This document shows, piece after piece, positions 30,763 to 41,776 of a stretch of DNA of 64,000 nucleotides; position 1 is the stretch's first letter, and each line of letters begins with the position of its first letter. A program made the translations under genes and the position numbers. Under the pieces are notes generated by a model. It saw only the letters and a program-made list of their open reading frames with translations. It was not told where the DNA came from and did not search any database. The DNA lies in assembly GCF_000004195.4 (NCBI RefSeq), contig NC_030679.2, positions 149,779,040-149,843,039 on the forward strand, given 5' to 3'. This DNA comes from Xenopus tropicalis (taxonomy: Eukaryota; Chordata; Amphibia; Anura; Pipidae).

Positions 30763-31680
30763 TCACATGTACTTTAGAACAGTAACTTTAATGTCATTGT
30801 TTCTCAGGCTGTATACTATTGGGTTGAAAAATGGTGTTCCTACTGTGTATAGAAGGGACAGTATTTTATTCATATTATAATTATCTTGTTTAGATGGTAC
30901 CATATTAACTGTTAGCAGAGTCCCATAGTACATGCACACAACTATTAAATGGGAGCTGCAAGTGGAGAAGGCTTTGTGTCTTCCTTCAGTAGAGGAGATC
31001 CTGAGAATGGCAAGGCCAATGGAAACATAAGTGTAAATGATGAAGCAAAAAGGGAGCAAAGTAAAAGGTATGTCCAATATCATATCTGTTAGTTCCACGG
31101 CTTTATCATCTGTGCAGGAAAGTTTAATAAGAGGGGTAAAGTCACAGAAATAATGATCTATAACAAATGGGCCGCAGAACTGCAAATTAAATGTTAGAAG
31201 GTTCATAACCAAACTCAATATAAAGGCTAAGCCCCAAGAACAAAGACTCATATAGAGGCAAAGCCTGAAACCCATAATGGAGACATAATGAAGTGGGGAG
31301 CAGATGGCCAGATATCGGTCATAGGCCATGGCTGTGAGGAGATAAAATTCTGAAGCTGCTGAAACACAATAGGAGTAAAACTGTGTGATACAACCAGTAG
31401 CAGATATTGTGCCCCCTCCATTCAGTAATAACCGCAGGAAATTTGGAGTAATACTGGTACTGAGCAAAACATCAGCCAGAGACAGCTGGGAGAGAAGGGC
31501 GTACATGGGAGATCTCAGGGCTGAGACTGTTATTACCAATATAATTATAAGAAGATTTCCAAATAATGTCACAATATAAATCCAGAGAAACAGAACAAAG
31601 AGAAACTCATTGATTATCTGAGAGTTCTGAAATCCCAAGAGAAGGAAAGATATACCTGATGTCTGATTCACCTTATGCAT
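30763..31680 (-). CDS. Olfactory receptor A, 305 aa
   Basis: Intact intronless OR of the MHKVNQTSG subfamily. Residue landmarks: NQT glycosylation site 5-7, GN 41-42, [16 protein letters not shown] 55-70, cysteine 97, [10 protein letters not shown] 118-127, loop cysteines at 169, 179 and 189, [12 protein letters not shown] 234-245, and [12 protein letters not shown] 283-294. It differs from B and C mostly between residues 100 and 115 and between 185 and 275 (TM3 entry, TM5, TM6-TM7 loop), while the first 60 residues are almost identical. On the coding strand a pyrimidine-rich run ending in CCAG sits four bases before the ATG and may be a 3' splice site. The promoter candidate lies about 0.4 kb upstream (31975-32170). 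Confidence 0.95.
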   Translation of the reverse strand: [305 protein letters not shown]

Positions 31681-31974
31681 TGCCTGGAACCGTACAACAG
31701 AGAAGTTATGATATACCCTGTAAATTATTCAAAACAATTCAATAGCACTTTATGATCTACATGTACATTTGAGATAGAAATGAGAAACCAAAGAGATGGA
31801 GCTGATCCTGAACTTCCCAGTGCCTCAAGCTTAACATATAAAGTTTAGATGGAGTGTGAGATTAGCAGCATCTGTGCGGAGAACAAGTTCCCACTATCAT
31901 ACATCAGCCTGAAGGACTTTCTTGAAATAGATGAGAGAGAGATGAGAGTTTGCTGACAATATCAAAGTAACATG

Positions 31975-32170
31975 AAAGAATCCTGTAGGGTGAGCAGTGC
32001 CATTGAGCAAAGAGCAGCCATAACTCTATACTGCATGGATAAGGGAAGCCATTTGGCATTACAGAGATGGGGTTTTTATACCTTTGGAAAGGAACATAAC
32101 AGCCATTCTGTAACTATCCCCTGGGCCGTGTATAACACAGAGACTCACAGGGAGCTCCCTGGGGCAGAAT
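31975..32170 (-). promoter_or_regulatory. Candidate promoter block of OR A
   Basis: On the minus strand the block carries GGTATAAAAACCCC, a strong TATA box (32080 to 32073). It is preceded upstream by two words close to the EBF/Olf-1 consensus: TCCCCTGGGC at 32117-32126 and TCCCTGGGGC at 32156-32165. EBF sites are a known feature of vertebrate OR promoters. A start site about 25-30 bp past the TATA box would fall near 32050, giving a leader of about 370 nt unless spliced. Conservation with the other three copies is the main support. Confidence 0.65.
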
Positions 32171-32339
32171 CAGAAGCTCATTATTTCTCCCAATGTTTAG
32201 TAGATATTTATCTTTTTTATTTTGACTCCTATAACAAATATCAGGAACATTTTTTACGAGATATTTGGGTTCCCCATACCACCGCAAGCACGCAATATTT
32301 GTATTTTTGTGTACCATTTCTAACATCTCTTGCTAAACA

Positions 32340-32840
32340 CACTTTTGGAGAAGGATTATCAAAATGTAAGATTAGAGCTCATCGCAGAAAAATTCGCTCA
32401 TTTTCTATTCATTCCTATAGAATTTGTAGAAGCGTATTTATCAGTGGGTGAAAGAGTTTATCATTTGATAAATAACTTTCTATAGAATTTAATAGAACAT
32501 GGTGAGCCCACATCTCACATCTCTGATTTATTACTGTTCAGATTCAAATTATTTCCACTACTAGATTTTTTTGCGCTTTTTAACTCATAAATTACAAAAA
32601 TAAATAACTCAGATGTAAAATGTCGGCATCTAAAAGCTACTCCATGTAGAAGTCAATGGAAGCTGTAGAACCATTAAAAACGATAAGTATAATACGAATT
32701 AGATGCATTCAAGATTTATTCAATCAAGTTTTTTTACATTCAGATTTGTTAATAAATAACCAGACATTCCAACTTGGTAAAATTTTAGGTTTATTCAAAT
32801 TAAAAAAAACTCTAAAATGTATACATTTGCATTTTGATTA
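32340..32840. repeat. AT-rich repeat shared by A, B and C blocks
   Basis: Contains TTTATCAGTGGGTGAAAGAG and similar short words typical of frog inverted-repeat elements. Matching copies are at about 39500-40020 and 54480-54790. It is absent at the equivalent place upstream of OR D. Confidence 0.5.
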
Positions 32841-32978
32841 GAGAAGCCTCTAAGAGTAATGTTGAACCCAAAATTTTGTTTTTGTAAACTTCCTGGGAAA
32901 ACTGAAGCCTCTGCTGCATTGCCTGCTGTTATGATACTGCAGAACTCATCAGTCAGAGCCCCAGGTTCCAGTGCCACC

Positions 32979-33615
32979 TGTCAGGATCAGCGGGATTCGA
33001 ACCCCACTTGGGGTGTTCCTGACGGCATGCATTTGCCTCTATAGCCACTGGAGGCATTTTTGGTTGTCTGTTTCTTCTCTTGTCTTCTACTTTCTGCCTG
33101 CTCCCTTTCCTCCGCCCACCTCATTAACCTCCATGTGTTTCCCATCTTCTAATCTTCTCCCTTTATAAGCCTTTCCCTGACCATTGCCCCTTGCTTGGTC
33201 ATTAATTGTCTCTCGTGACCCTGCCTTCGTGTTCCCTGTTCCTGTGTCTGTTCTTGTTCTCGCTAGTTCCAAGCTCCAGTTCCATGTCCTGATCCTGCCT
33301 TCTGCCTTGTTCCTGAGTCCTTTCTAGTCCTGCCTTGATTTCCCGGTTTTGACCTTGGCCTGTCCTTGACTTCGTTTGACTGCCGCTTGCCCTGACCTTT
33401 TGCCTGTTTTTGGATTCTGCCTCTGCCTGCCGTTCTACATTCAGTTTGTATATTCTTTGTGTGTTCGGTTACACCACTAAGTTTATTAAAGTTCTGCACT
33501 CTCAACATGGCCTCTGGCACCAGTTCTGTGACTTATGGTTACACTCCAGGTTACCCAGTCTTCAGGCTCCCACCTTCATGGTACTACACAGCGTCTCCAC
33601 AGGGAGATCGTGACA
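32979..33615 (+). mobile_element. Solo LTR, 637 bp, with antisense tRNA-like segment
   Basis: TGTCAGGATC...GATCGTGACA flanked by CCACC on both sides (32974-32978 and 33616-33620). The B block has the unoccupied site (40159-40163). Plus-strand TATA (CTTTATAAGCC near 33160) and TATTAAAG (near 33485) fit plus orientation. The first 70 bp read on the minus strand look like a tRNA gene: B box GGTTCGAATCC (33003 to 32993) and A box TGGCTATAGAGG (33047 to 33036), 32 nt apart. Confidence 0.88.
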
Positions 33616-33770
33616 CCACCTTTGCTATTGTCCCAATGTAGTGAGAGGAAAGAACTAATCTGTGGATTCTGAAGATTACATATGGATATTGTTTAAGGAT
33701 TAAAGTTCTGGAGTCATTACCAAAAATGCCCCTATAATATAACATGTATGCAGCTAATGGGATTAAACTT

Positions 33771-33862
33771 TCATTTGAAAGAGCTATTGTGAAACAGATT
33801 ACAGATGGCCAGATAATGGTCATAAGTGGTCACCAGGACTGTGAGGAGAAGGTTTTCTATAG
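33771..33862 (-). pseudogene. Olfactory receptor relic (TM3 segment), A block
   Basis: The minus strand reads ENLLLTVLVTTYDHYLAIC followed by NLFHNSS before a stop. This aligns with [24 protein letters not shown] of intact ORs. DRY is changed to DHY, and no other part of the gene is recognisable. A duplicate is at 40311-40405. Confidence 0.75.
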
Positions 33863-33929
33863 GTGTAACAAAAAATGGTGGAAGGTTTATTAAAATCTGA
33901 ATTTCAGAATTTACTGGGGGGTTAAGTCA

Positions 33930-36850
33930 AACTATATATTGGGTTTTTTTTTCAGGAGAACCTGAGCTTTCCAAATCTGCTTGTGTATTTCCACTTCTGG
34001 AACAAGATTTAGAGCTGAAATACAAAAAAAACAAAACGAAAATTTGATATTTTTCATGATATAGGGATTTATACCAGAAACATATTTTATTTTTTGGACA
34101 AAAATTCAACTGATTTGGAACACCTCATGTCTCCTGAATGTGCCAATACTGGATATGTATAGTTTTATGGAGATTTCAGACTTCTATAGATCAAAAACTC
34201 CCAGCAGTAAATTACCAAATTTTCAAAGCATTACAGCAGAATACGGCATACTTTAGATTCCAAAGCCAAAAATCCTAGAACATTAGGTTTACCCCAGGAA
34301 ACCATATATTTTTGGAAAGTACACATTCTGCTGAATCCAAAATGGGTAACCATGTCTTCCAACTCCTAAATACCAAACAGCAATACTTTCCTGAATTTAA
34401 CAGTTTCTATAAAAATTATGAAAATTCAAAAAAATTGCCTCAAAGTTTCAAATTTCAACCATAATATCTCCCACATAACATTAGGTACCAAGAAAACACA
34501 CCCTAAATATGAAAGCCAAGGGTCCACTGAACAGTTTGATGCCCATTGTGCATAGGATCACCGATGTATCTGGCATTTAGAGACCCCAAAAGGAAGTTAG
34601 TGCATACAAATTGCCCCTGAGATCTCTTTAGCTACAGAAAATTCAACACATTTACTGCATTTGTGTGGGGTAAAAACACATTGACCCCCAAAACTATATA
34701 TTTTTGAAAGGTACACATTCAGAATTTTTGGACTAATGAAAGTATCTGAAAAATAGTAAATGATTAAAGTAACAGTATGTATATCATATTGCAACATGTT
34801 TATTCCAAGTGCTTTTTGAAGAAATACCCATACCATATGTAAGCTATAGCATTATAAGGGAAAGCAAATTAAGGTCACTGGGCACCAGAGAGTCTGTATG
34901 TACAAAATCTATTTAATCCTTCCCTTACTTGACCTGCACCATCCCCCTTAGCTGTCAGTATTTTTACATCCATCCTGAGCCATCATACTTGTGCCATCCC
35001 CCTTCCGCCCCATGATTGGTTGTCCATCATTCAACCTCCCTCTCTTGCTCAACCCTTATTCTGTGCTTCCCTACCAGAATTAGCCCTCCTTTCTGGCTCC
35101 GAAGTACACCTGATAAAGGGTATGGACCCAAAACATGTTGTGTTACCACTACCCACAATAAATGTTTTGCGGCAAACCTGCTGAAGCTTTTTTTTCTATT
35201 TTTTTTATTTCTACAATTGTATTTGGTTGCAGCACAGAGCAACAACTAGGAACTAAAGCTTTTTGTTTTTCACAAGTATTTTATACAAAGTTCACTGATA
35301 ATTTTTATTTTTTGAACTTTCACCAACTCCCTGGCAGCTCTGTCAGTGCAGGGGAGGAGATGTACATTCACACTGTACATAACTAGTAATGATATCCAGG
35401 ATAAGAGAAATAAGTTTGACCTACAGATTTTGCTTTTGTGTGGTACCTTAAAGGGGATGTAAAGCCAAAATCTATACTTAGATGCCCATTTATCAACATT
35501 CTGATTTAAGTGGTTTTTGAAACCATGAAGAAAATGATTCTCACTAAAATCATGAATGCCCTTTATAAAAAGCACAAACAAAAAAACCCATTAATAGAAT
35601 CCAAATAAAAATAAGAAAATGGCTAAATACTCGTTTTCGTAATAATTTTTGGACGAAAGAAAGTGTCTGAAAAACCCAAAAACAACAAAGCAAAGAAAGA
35701 TTTTCCAACTGAATAAGAAAACTCCCCGAGACTTCTACATGACCTTTCCAGCTTTTAAGGTGGCCATACACGCACCGATATCATACATTTACATGAATTT
35801 ACACACACATACCAAACACAATTTAGAACAGTTGTTTTTTTTCATTTTGCACACTTTAGCACACTTATATACACTCATGTGTATACACACATATGTATAC
35901 ACAAACACACACAAACACTTTTTTTTTTTTACTTATTTATTTTAGCCCCTTGTCTTTAGTTTCTATCCCCGTATTAGTGTTCCTGATCTGTTTTTTTAGC
36001 ATAGCTTTGCCATGTGTAACTTTGGTGTAGAAAACAACTTTACTTATGTTGAATTCATCAGAATGTGGGGTGAGCGTACTTTTTTGTAGCTTTATCCCAC
36101 ATATAATGATGTAAATGTGTTGATTTTGCAGGAGCTGAAATGACAGAAATGCTAGATTGCATGGAGTATGTTCACATTGGGGCCCCTACATGCCACATAC
36201 TTAGGTAAACCTATACATATTGGGCATCAAACTGTTCAGTGGACCCCTGGCGTTCATATTTAGGGTGTTTTATCTTGGTACCTAATGCTATGTGGGAGAT
36301 AAGATGCTTCAAAGTGGAAGCTTTGAGGGGATTTTTGGAAATGTCATCAAAATCGCCAAATTTAGGAAAGCTTTGCGACTTGGTACTTTGGAGTAGACAG
36401 ACAGTTGTGCCTATTCTGGATTTCCCAGAATCTGTTCTTTCCAAAAATGTATAATTTTCTGGGATAAACCTTCTGTTAGTTGAAGTGTTGGCCTTGAAAT
36501 CTAAAGTATGCAGTTTTCTGGCGCAGTGCTTTGGAAATTTGGTAGTGTCCTGCTGGGAGTTTTTGACCTATACAAGTGAGAATTCTCCATAAATATATAT
36601 ATATTTGGTATTGGCATGTTCAGAAGACATGGTACTTTCCAAATAAGTTGTATTTCATGCATAAAATAATTTTTGTTTCTGGTATATGTGTTTATATTAT
36701 GAAAAATATGATTTTTTTTTTATTTTTTTTTAGACATTTAGAAGCCTATATCTTGTTACAGAATTGAAATTACACAAAAATTCTACCATATTTTGAAAGC
36801 TTAGGTTGTCCTGAAAAAAAAAATATATTGTTTTCCTGGGAAAGGCCCTT
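33930..36850. mobile_element. Long inverted-repeat element, A block
   Basis: About 33930-34580 is mirrored on the other strand by about 36185-36850. Shared words include CAAAAACTCCCAGCAG, CATACTTTAGATT, CATTAGGTACCAAGA, CCACTGAACAGTTTGATGCC and TATACCAGAAACA, in reverse order on the right. The arms are some 650 bp with roughly 20-25% divergence by eye. The 1.6-kb middle contains another decayed repeat (35440-35780) and a microsatellite-like ACACAC zone (35800-35920). No transposase frame was seen. Probably an old long-TIR DNA transposon. Confidence 0.65.
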
Positions 36851-37894
36851 AAATTGAAACTTCTGAAAGCTATCTGGCAATAGAAGTTCTGCTTTGACCA
36901 AAATGGCTGGCAGTAAAAGTGTTAAATATAGCTCTTAGATAGGAAAGAACCATAAGAGATGTTGTTATAAAAAAACTCAGATGACAAAGCAGTTAAAATA
37001 GAGTTAAAACACAGCTAATCTGAGCTCTGTATTCCTCAGTGTCTGTGGCAGAACCAAGAGTGGGCGTCTTTCATGCTCTGCTGAATCAGTGATTTCTTTA
37101 TCATTGACTGACATCCTCTTATCAGCAACTGACCAATGATGTTTCAGTAAACAAAGTCCTGTTCTTTTTTTTTCCAAGTCTGGTATGACCCCTCCTAGGA
37201 TGAAGAGGCACAGCCATTGGCCATGTAGGTTTACAGGAGATGTGATCAGTGCTGATGTCTGGGGCTAGGAGAAAAAGCAAATGACAAAGTCTTCTAATTA
37301 AAAAAAGAATGCCTGTGGGGAGTGAGCCAGGAACTGAGGACAACAGGGCCTTGACAGGGCTAGGAAGGAGGGAACAAGAAGAGGGTGTTAGGGATTATGG
37401 ATGTTGTAGCTTTCAGGGTTGCTGTTGGGATAGAAAGAGACACAAGAGGTTAAAAGAGGAAGGAAGTGAAGGGACTGTTCTCTTTTACCTTGAACAGCTC
37501 CCATCTTCTCTCCCCAGAACAAAGGGGGGTAGCAGTGTGGTTGGGAGGTATAAGAGTAATGTCACAGTGGGAGTGGCTCCCCTAGGAAGGAGCTGGTGAT
37601 AATGGTTTCAAGTGTAGGGTATAAAAGGGGTTGGGCCTGGGGCTAAAGTGATGGAAGGAGCCCTATGGAAGGGATGTGAGTTACTGAGGAAAGCCACACA
37701 TAGGAAATACAGCAGGTGGGCCCTCACTTGGAGACAATTGTTTGCAGCCTTCAGCAGCTATCAGATGTTACTAAAGTTAATAGTTAAATATGATATAAAT
37801 GTGACTTAACACCCCCTTTAACAAAGGGTAAAAAACTGTTTTTTCATTTCTTAGCTTAAACATAATGTGAAAATCCTCATAAATAGATTTGATT
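36851..37894. other. Non-repetitive flank of OR B, no gene recognised
   Basis: Duplicated almost unchanged at 48290-49237. It holds a TATA-like GGGTATAAAAGGGG (37617-37630) with its copy near 49043. Frames at 37309-37599 and 48734-49024 are identical, which reflects the recent duplication and is not by itself evidence of coding. Confidence 0.45.
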
Positions 37895-38812
37895 TCACAT
37901 GTACTTTAGAACAGCAACTTTAATGTCATTGTTTCTCAGGCTGTATACTATTGGGTTGAAAAATGGGGTTCCAACTGTGTATAGAAGGGACAGAATTTTA
38001 TTGATATTGAATTTATGTCCCTTGAATGATACCATATTAACTGTTAGCAGAGTCCCATAGTACGTGCACACAACTATTAAATGGGAGCTGCAAGTGGAGA
38101 AGGCTTTGTGTCTTCCTTCAGTAGAGGAGATCCTGAGAATGGCAAGGCCAATGGAAACATAAGTGTAAATGATGAAGCAAAAAGGGAGCAGTATAAAAGG
38201 TATAATCAAAATAATATCTGTTAGTTCTAAAGTTTCATAACCTGAGCAGGAAAGTTTAAGAAGTGAGGTAAAATCACAGAAATAATCATCTATGACAAAT
38301 GGGCCACAGAACTGCAAATTAAATGTCAGAAGGTTCAAAACCAAACTCAATATAAGAGCTAAGCCCCAAGAACAAAGGCTCATATAGAGGCAAAGCCTGA
38401 AACCCATAATGGAGGCATAATGAAGTGGGGAGCAGATGGCCAGATATCGGTCATAGGACATGGCTGTGAGGAGGTAAAATTCTGAAGATCCTGAAACACA
38501 ATAGAAGTAAAACTGTGTGATACAACCAGTAGCAGATATTGTGCCGCCTCCATCAAGCAATAACTTGAGCAAATTCGGAGTAATATTGGTAGAGAGAAAG
38601 ATATCAGCCAGAGACAGCTGGGAGAGAAGGACGTACATGGGAGATCTCAGGGCTGAGACTGTTATTACCAATATAATTATAAGAAGATTTCCAAATAATG
38701 TCACAATATAAATCCAGAGAAACAGAACAAAGAGAAACTCATTGATTATCTGAGAGTTCTGAAATCCCAAGAGAAGGAAAGATATACCTGATGTCTGATT
38801 CACCTTATGCAT
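37895..38812 (-). CDS. Olfactory receptor B, 305 aa
   Basis: Intact intronless OR, paralogue of A and C. The N-terminal half is nearly identical to A. It carries the subfamily markers NQT, [24 protein letters not shown] and [12 protein letters not shown]. Distinctive residues: [20 protein letters not shown] in TM2 to loop 1, VSGSSEFY before TM3, [20 protein letters not shown] entering TM5, and [13 protein letters not shown] between TM6 and TM7. The conserved second-loop histidine of HYFCD is D here (DYFCD). The start aligns with A and C and is preceded by the same CCAG. The promoter candidate is at 39126-39320. Confidence 0.95.
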   Translation of the reverse strand: [305 protein letters not shown]

Positions 38813-39125
38813 TGCCTGGAACCGTACAACAGAGAGGTTATGATATACCCTGTAAATTATTCAAAATAATTCAATAGCATTTTATGATCTACATGTACAT
38901 TTGAGATAGAAATGAGAAACCAAAGAGATGGAGCTGATCCTGAACTTCCCAGTGCCTCAAGCTTAACATATAAAGTTTAGATGGAGTGTGAGATTAGCAG
39001 CATCTGTGCGGAGAACAAGTTCCCTCTATCATACATCAGCCTGAAGGACTTTCTTGAAATAGATGAGAGCAACAAAGAGCAGCAAAGTTACCCAGCTGGT
39101 TTGCTGACAATTTCAAAGGAACATG

Positions 39126-39320
39126 AAAGAATCCTGTAGGGTGAGCAGTGCCATTGAACAAAGAGCAGCCATAACTCTATACTGCATGGATAAGGGAAGC
39201 CATTTGGCATTACAGAGATGGGGTTTTTATACCTTTGGAAAGGAACATAACAGCCATTCTGTAACTATCCCCTGGGCCGTGTATAACACAGACTCTCACA
39301 GGGAGCTCCCTGGGGCACAA
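39126..39320 (-). promoter_or_regulatory. Candidate promoter block of OR B
   Basis: Minus-strand TATAAAAA (39231 to 39224) with EBF-like words TCCCCTGGGC (39268-39277) and TCCCTGGGGC (39307-39316) upstream of it. Differs from the A block at only a few positions. Confidence 0.65.
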
Positions 39321-40310
39321 CCAGAAGTTCATTAAGAAGAAGCTCGTTATGAACAGCAATTTCTCCCAATGTTTAGTAGATATTTATCTTTTTTATTTTG
39401 ACTCCTATAACAAATAGCAGATATTTGTGTACCTCATACCACCACAAGCACACAATATTTTTATTTTTCTGTACTATTTCTAACATCTTTTGCTAAACAC
39501 ACTTATGGAGCAGAATTATCAGAATGTAAGATTAGAGCTCATCGCAGAAAAATTCACCAATTTTCTATAGAATTTTTAAAAGCGCATTTATCAGTGGGTG
39601 AAAAGAGTTTACTATTTGATAAATATCTTTCTATAAACCCCATAGAAAGTGGTGAGCTCTCATCACCCATCTCTGATTTATTACTGTTCAAATTCAAATT
39701 ATTTCCACTACTGGATTTTTTTTGCGCTTTTAAACTCCTAAATTAAAAAAAAAAAACAAAAAACTCAGATGTAAGATGTCGGCATCTAAAAACTTGCCGC
39801 TCCATGTAGAAGTCAAGTTTTTTACATTTTTCAAATCTTTTTGTGAGTTTGTAGACCCATTGAAAACGATACGTAGAATACGAATTAGATGCATGCAAGA
39901 TTTATTCAATCAAGTTTTTTACATTCAAATGTGTTAATAAATAACCAGACATTCCAACTTGGGAAAATTTTAGGTTTATTCAGATTAAAAAAAACTCTAA
40001 AATTTATAAATGTACATTTTGATTAGAGAAGCCTCTAACAATAATGTTGAACCCCAAATTATGTTTTTGTAAACTTCCCGGGAAAATTGAAGCCTCTTAT
40101 GCACTTCCTGTTGTAATGATACTGCAGAACTCATCAGTCAGAGCCCCAGGTTCCAGAGCCACCTTTGCTATTGTCCCAATATAGCGAGAGAAAAGAACTA
40201 ATCTGTGGATTCTGAAGATTACACATGGATATTGTTAAGGATTAAAGTTCTGGAGTCATAGCCAAAAATGCCCCCATAATATAACATGTATGCAGCTAAT
40301 GGGATTAAAC

Positions 40311-40405
40311 TTTTATTTGAAAGAGCTATTGTTAAACAGATTACAGATGGCCAGATAATGGTCATAAGTGGTCACCAGGAAATGACTGAGGAGAAGGTTT
40401 TCTAT
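40311..40405 (-). pseudogene. Olfactory receptor relic (TM3 segment), B block
   Basis: Duplicate of the relic at 33771-33862, with the same TATGACCATTATCTGGCCAT words on the minus strand and a few extra bases near 40380 that shift the frame again. Confidence 0.7.
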
Positions 40406-40855
40406 AGGTGTAACAAAAAATGGTGGCAGGTTTATTAAAATCAGAATTTACTGGGGGGTTAAGTTTAGGTAGGCAAACTATATAACGGGGTTTTTTTTTC
40501 AGGAGAACCTGAGCTTTCCAAATCTGCTTGTGTATTTCCACTTCTGGAACAAGATTTAGAGCTGAAATACAAAAACAAAACAAAACGAAAATTTGATATT
40601 TTTCATGATATAGGGATTTATACCAGAAACATATTTTGGTTTTTGGACAAAAATTCAACTGATTGGGAAAGCTTCATGTCTCCTGAATGTGCCAATACCT
40701 GATATGTATAGTTTTATGGAGATTTCAGACTTCTATAGATCAAAAACTCCCAGCAGTAAATTACCAAATTTTCAAAGCATTACAGCAGAATACGGCATAC
40801 TTTAGATTCCAAAGCCAAAAATCCTGGAACATTAGGTTTATCCCAGGAAACCATA

Positions 40856-41776
40856 TGTAACACTTTTCTGACCCAATTTAACATAAACCCAGGCTAGTAG
40901 TGAATAGAGAGCATGGGTTACATTTGCGACACTTAATACAAAGGGGTGAGCCTCCGCTATATGGGAGAATCAGGATGAAGCGAGGGTGTAGTGGAACTAC
41001 AACTAGCTGAGGTGTGGTGTGCAGGGGGTAAAAGATGGACGCCAGAGGATTCTTTATAGTTAACTATAGTACAAGTTTATTGAAGGCACAACTGGATAGT
41101 GCAGCAGGGTTATACTCACAGACACAGCAGTGTATGATGGTCACAGATAGTACAGCAGATGTGACACTTTAGGCACAGAATAACCCACTTGGAGGATGCA
41201 CAGAGGATTAGTTGACACCTGAGATATAGACCTTTCAGAAGGGAGTGTTCCGGCCGACTGTGGTCCAGGGGAGAGCTCCTAACACTGGTACCTGGCGTCT
41301 AATAAAACCGGTCCCTAAAGAACGACTACAGAGCCGGGGTGGACTAAACCCTTTGTTACAACTCCTGGTTGGGGCTATTGACTGCCCTTACTAAATAGAC
41401 TGACTACAATCACCTCTCTTAGAGGGTGCTATTAACAAATCTGTCTGTGCTGGCTTTACCTCGTTCACGGGGCCCTGTCCCCGACTTATCACTAGGGTAG
41501 GTGGTCCCCTAGGGTACAAATGGCTTCTGGGCCTATGTTCTGGTCCAGGCTCAGTTGGGATCTGTCCAGAACACAGCATGCAGCCAAAAGAGGAAGCCAC
41601 TTCCTTGTACAAGACACTATATAGTCTGCCAAGGGGAGTGGTCAACCTGAGCTAAACCTATAGAGGGCAGCCTAATAACAGTAACCTGATATCAAAGGGC
41701 TCTGCCCTATAACAATACAGATAAGATAAGGATAAGGGATAACACCATAGGGAGCTTAACCCTATGGGTCCCTACA
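40856..41776 (-). repeat. 3' LTR of the two-LTR element, 921 bp
   Basis: Plus-strand edges TGTAACACTT and GGGTCCCTACA. Minus-strand TATA-type word (TATATAGTG near 41623) and AATAAA (41081 to 41076) are in the expected order. Differs from the other LTR by about 20 substitutions and one indel of about 20 bp near 40950-40980. The bases just inside it (CTCCGGGTGAA on the minus strand) are not a clean polypurine tract. Confidence 0.92.

Noticed and set aside
31972..32451. Plus-strand 159-aa frame starting MKESCRVSSAIEQRAA, repeated near 19141, 39123 and 54092
   Set aside because: Its conserved part coincides with the antisense OR promoter block and the frame ends differ between copies, so promoter conservation is the simpler reading.
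35016..35249. Several small frames conserved exactly between 35.0-37.6 kb and 46.4-49.0 kb
   Set aside because: Identity is explained by recent duplication of the whole segment. Noncoding bases are equally conserved and frames overlap on both strands.
41391..41645. 84-aa frames in both LTRs (also 45320-45574)
   Set aside because: They lie within the LTRs, have no motif, and differ between the two LTRs as expected for noncoding sequence.
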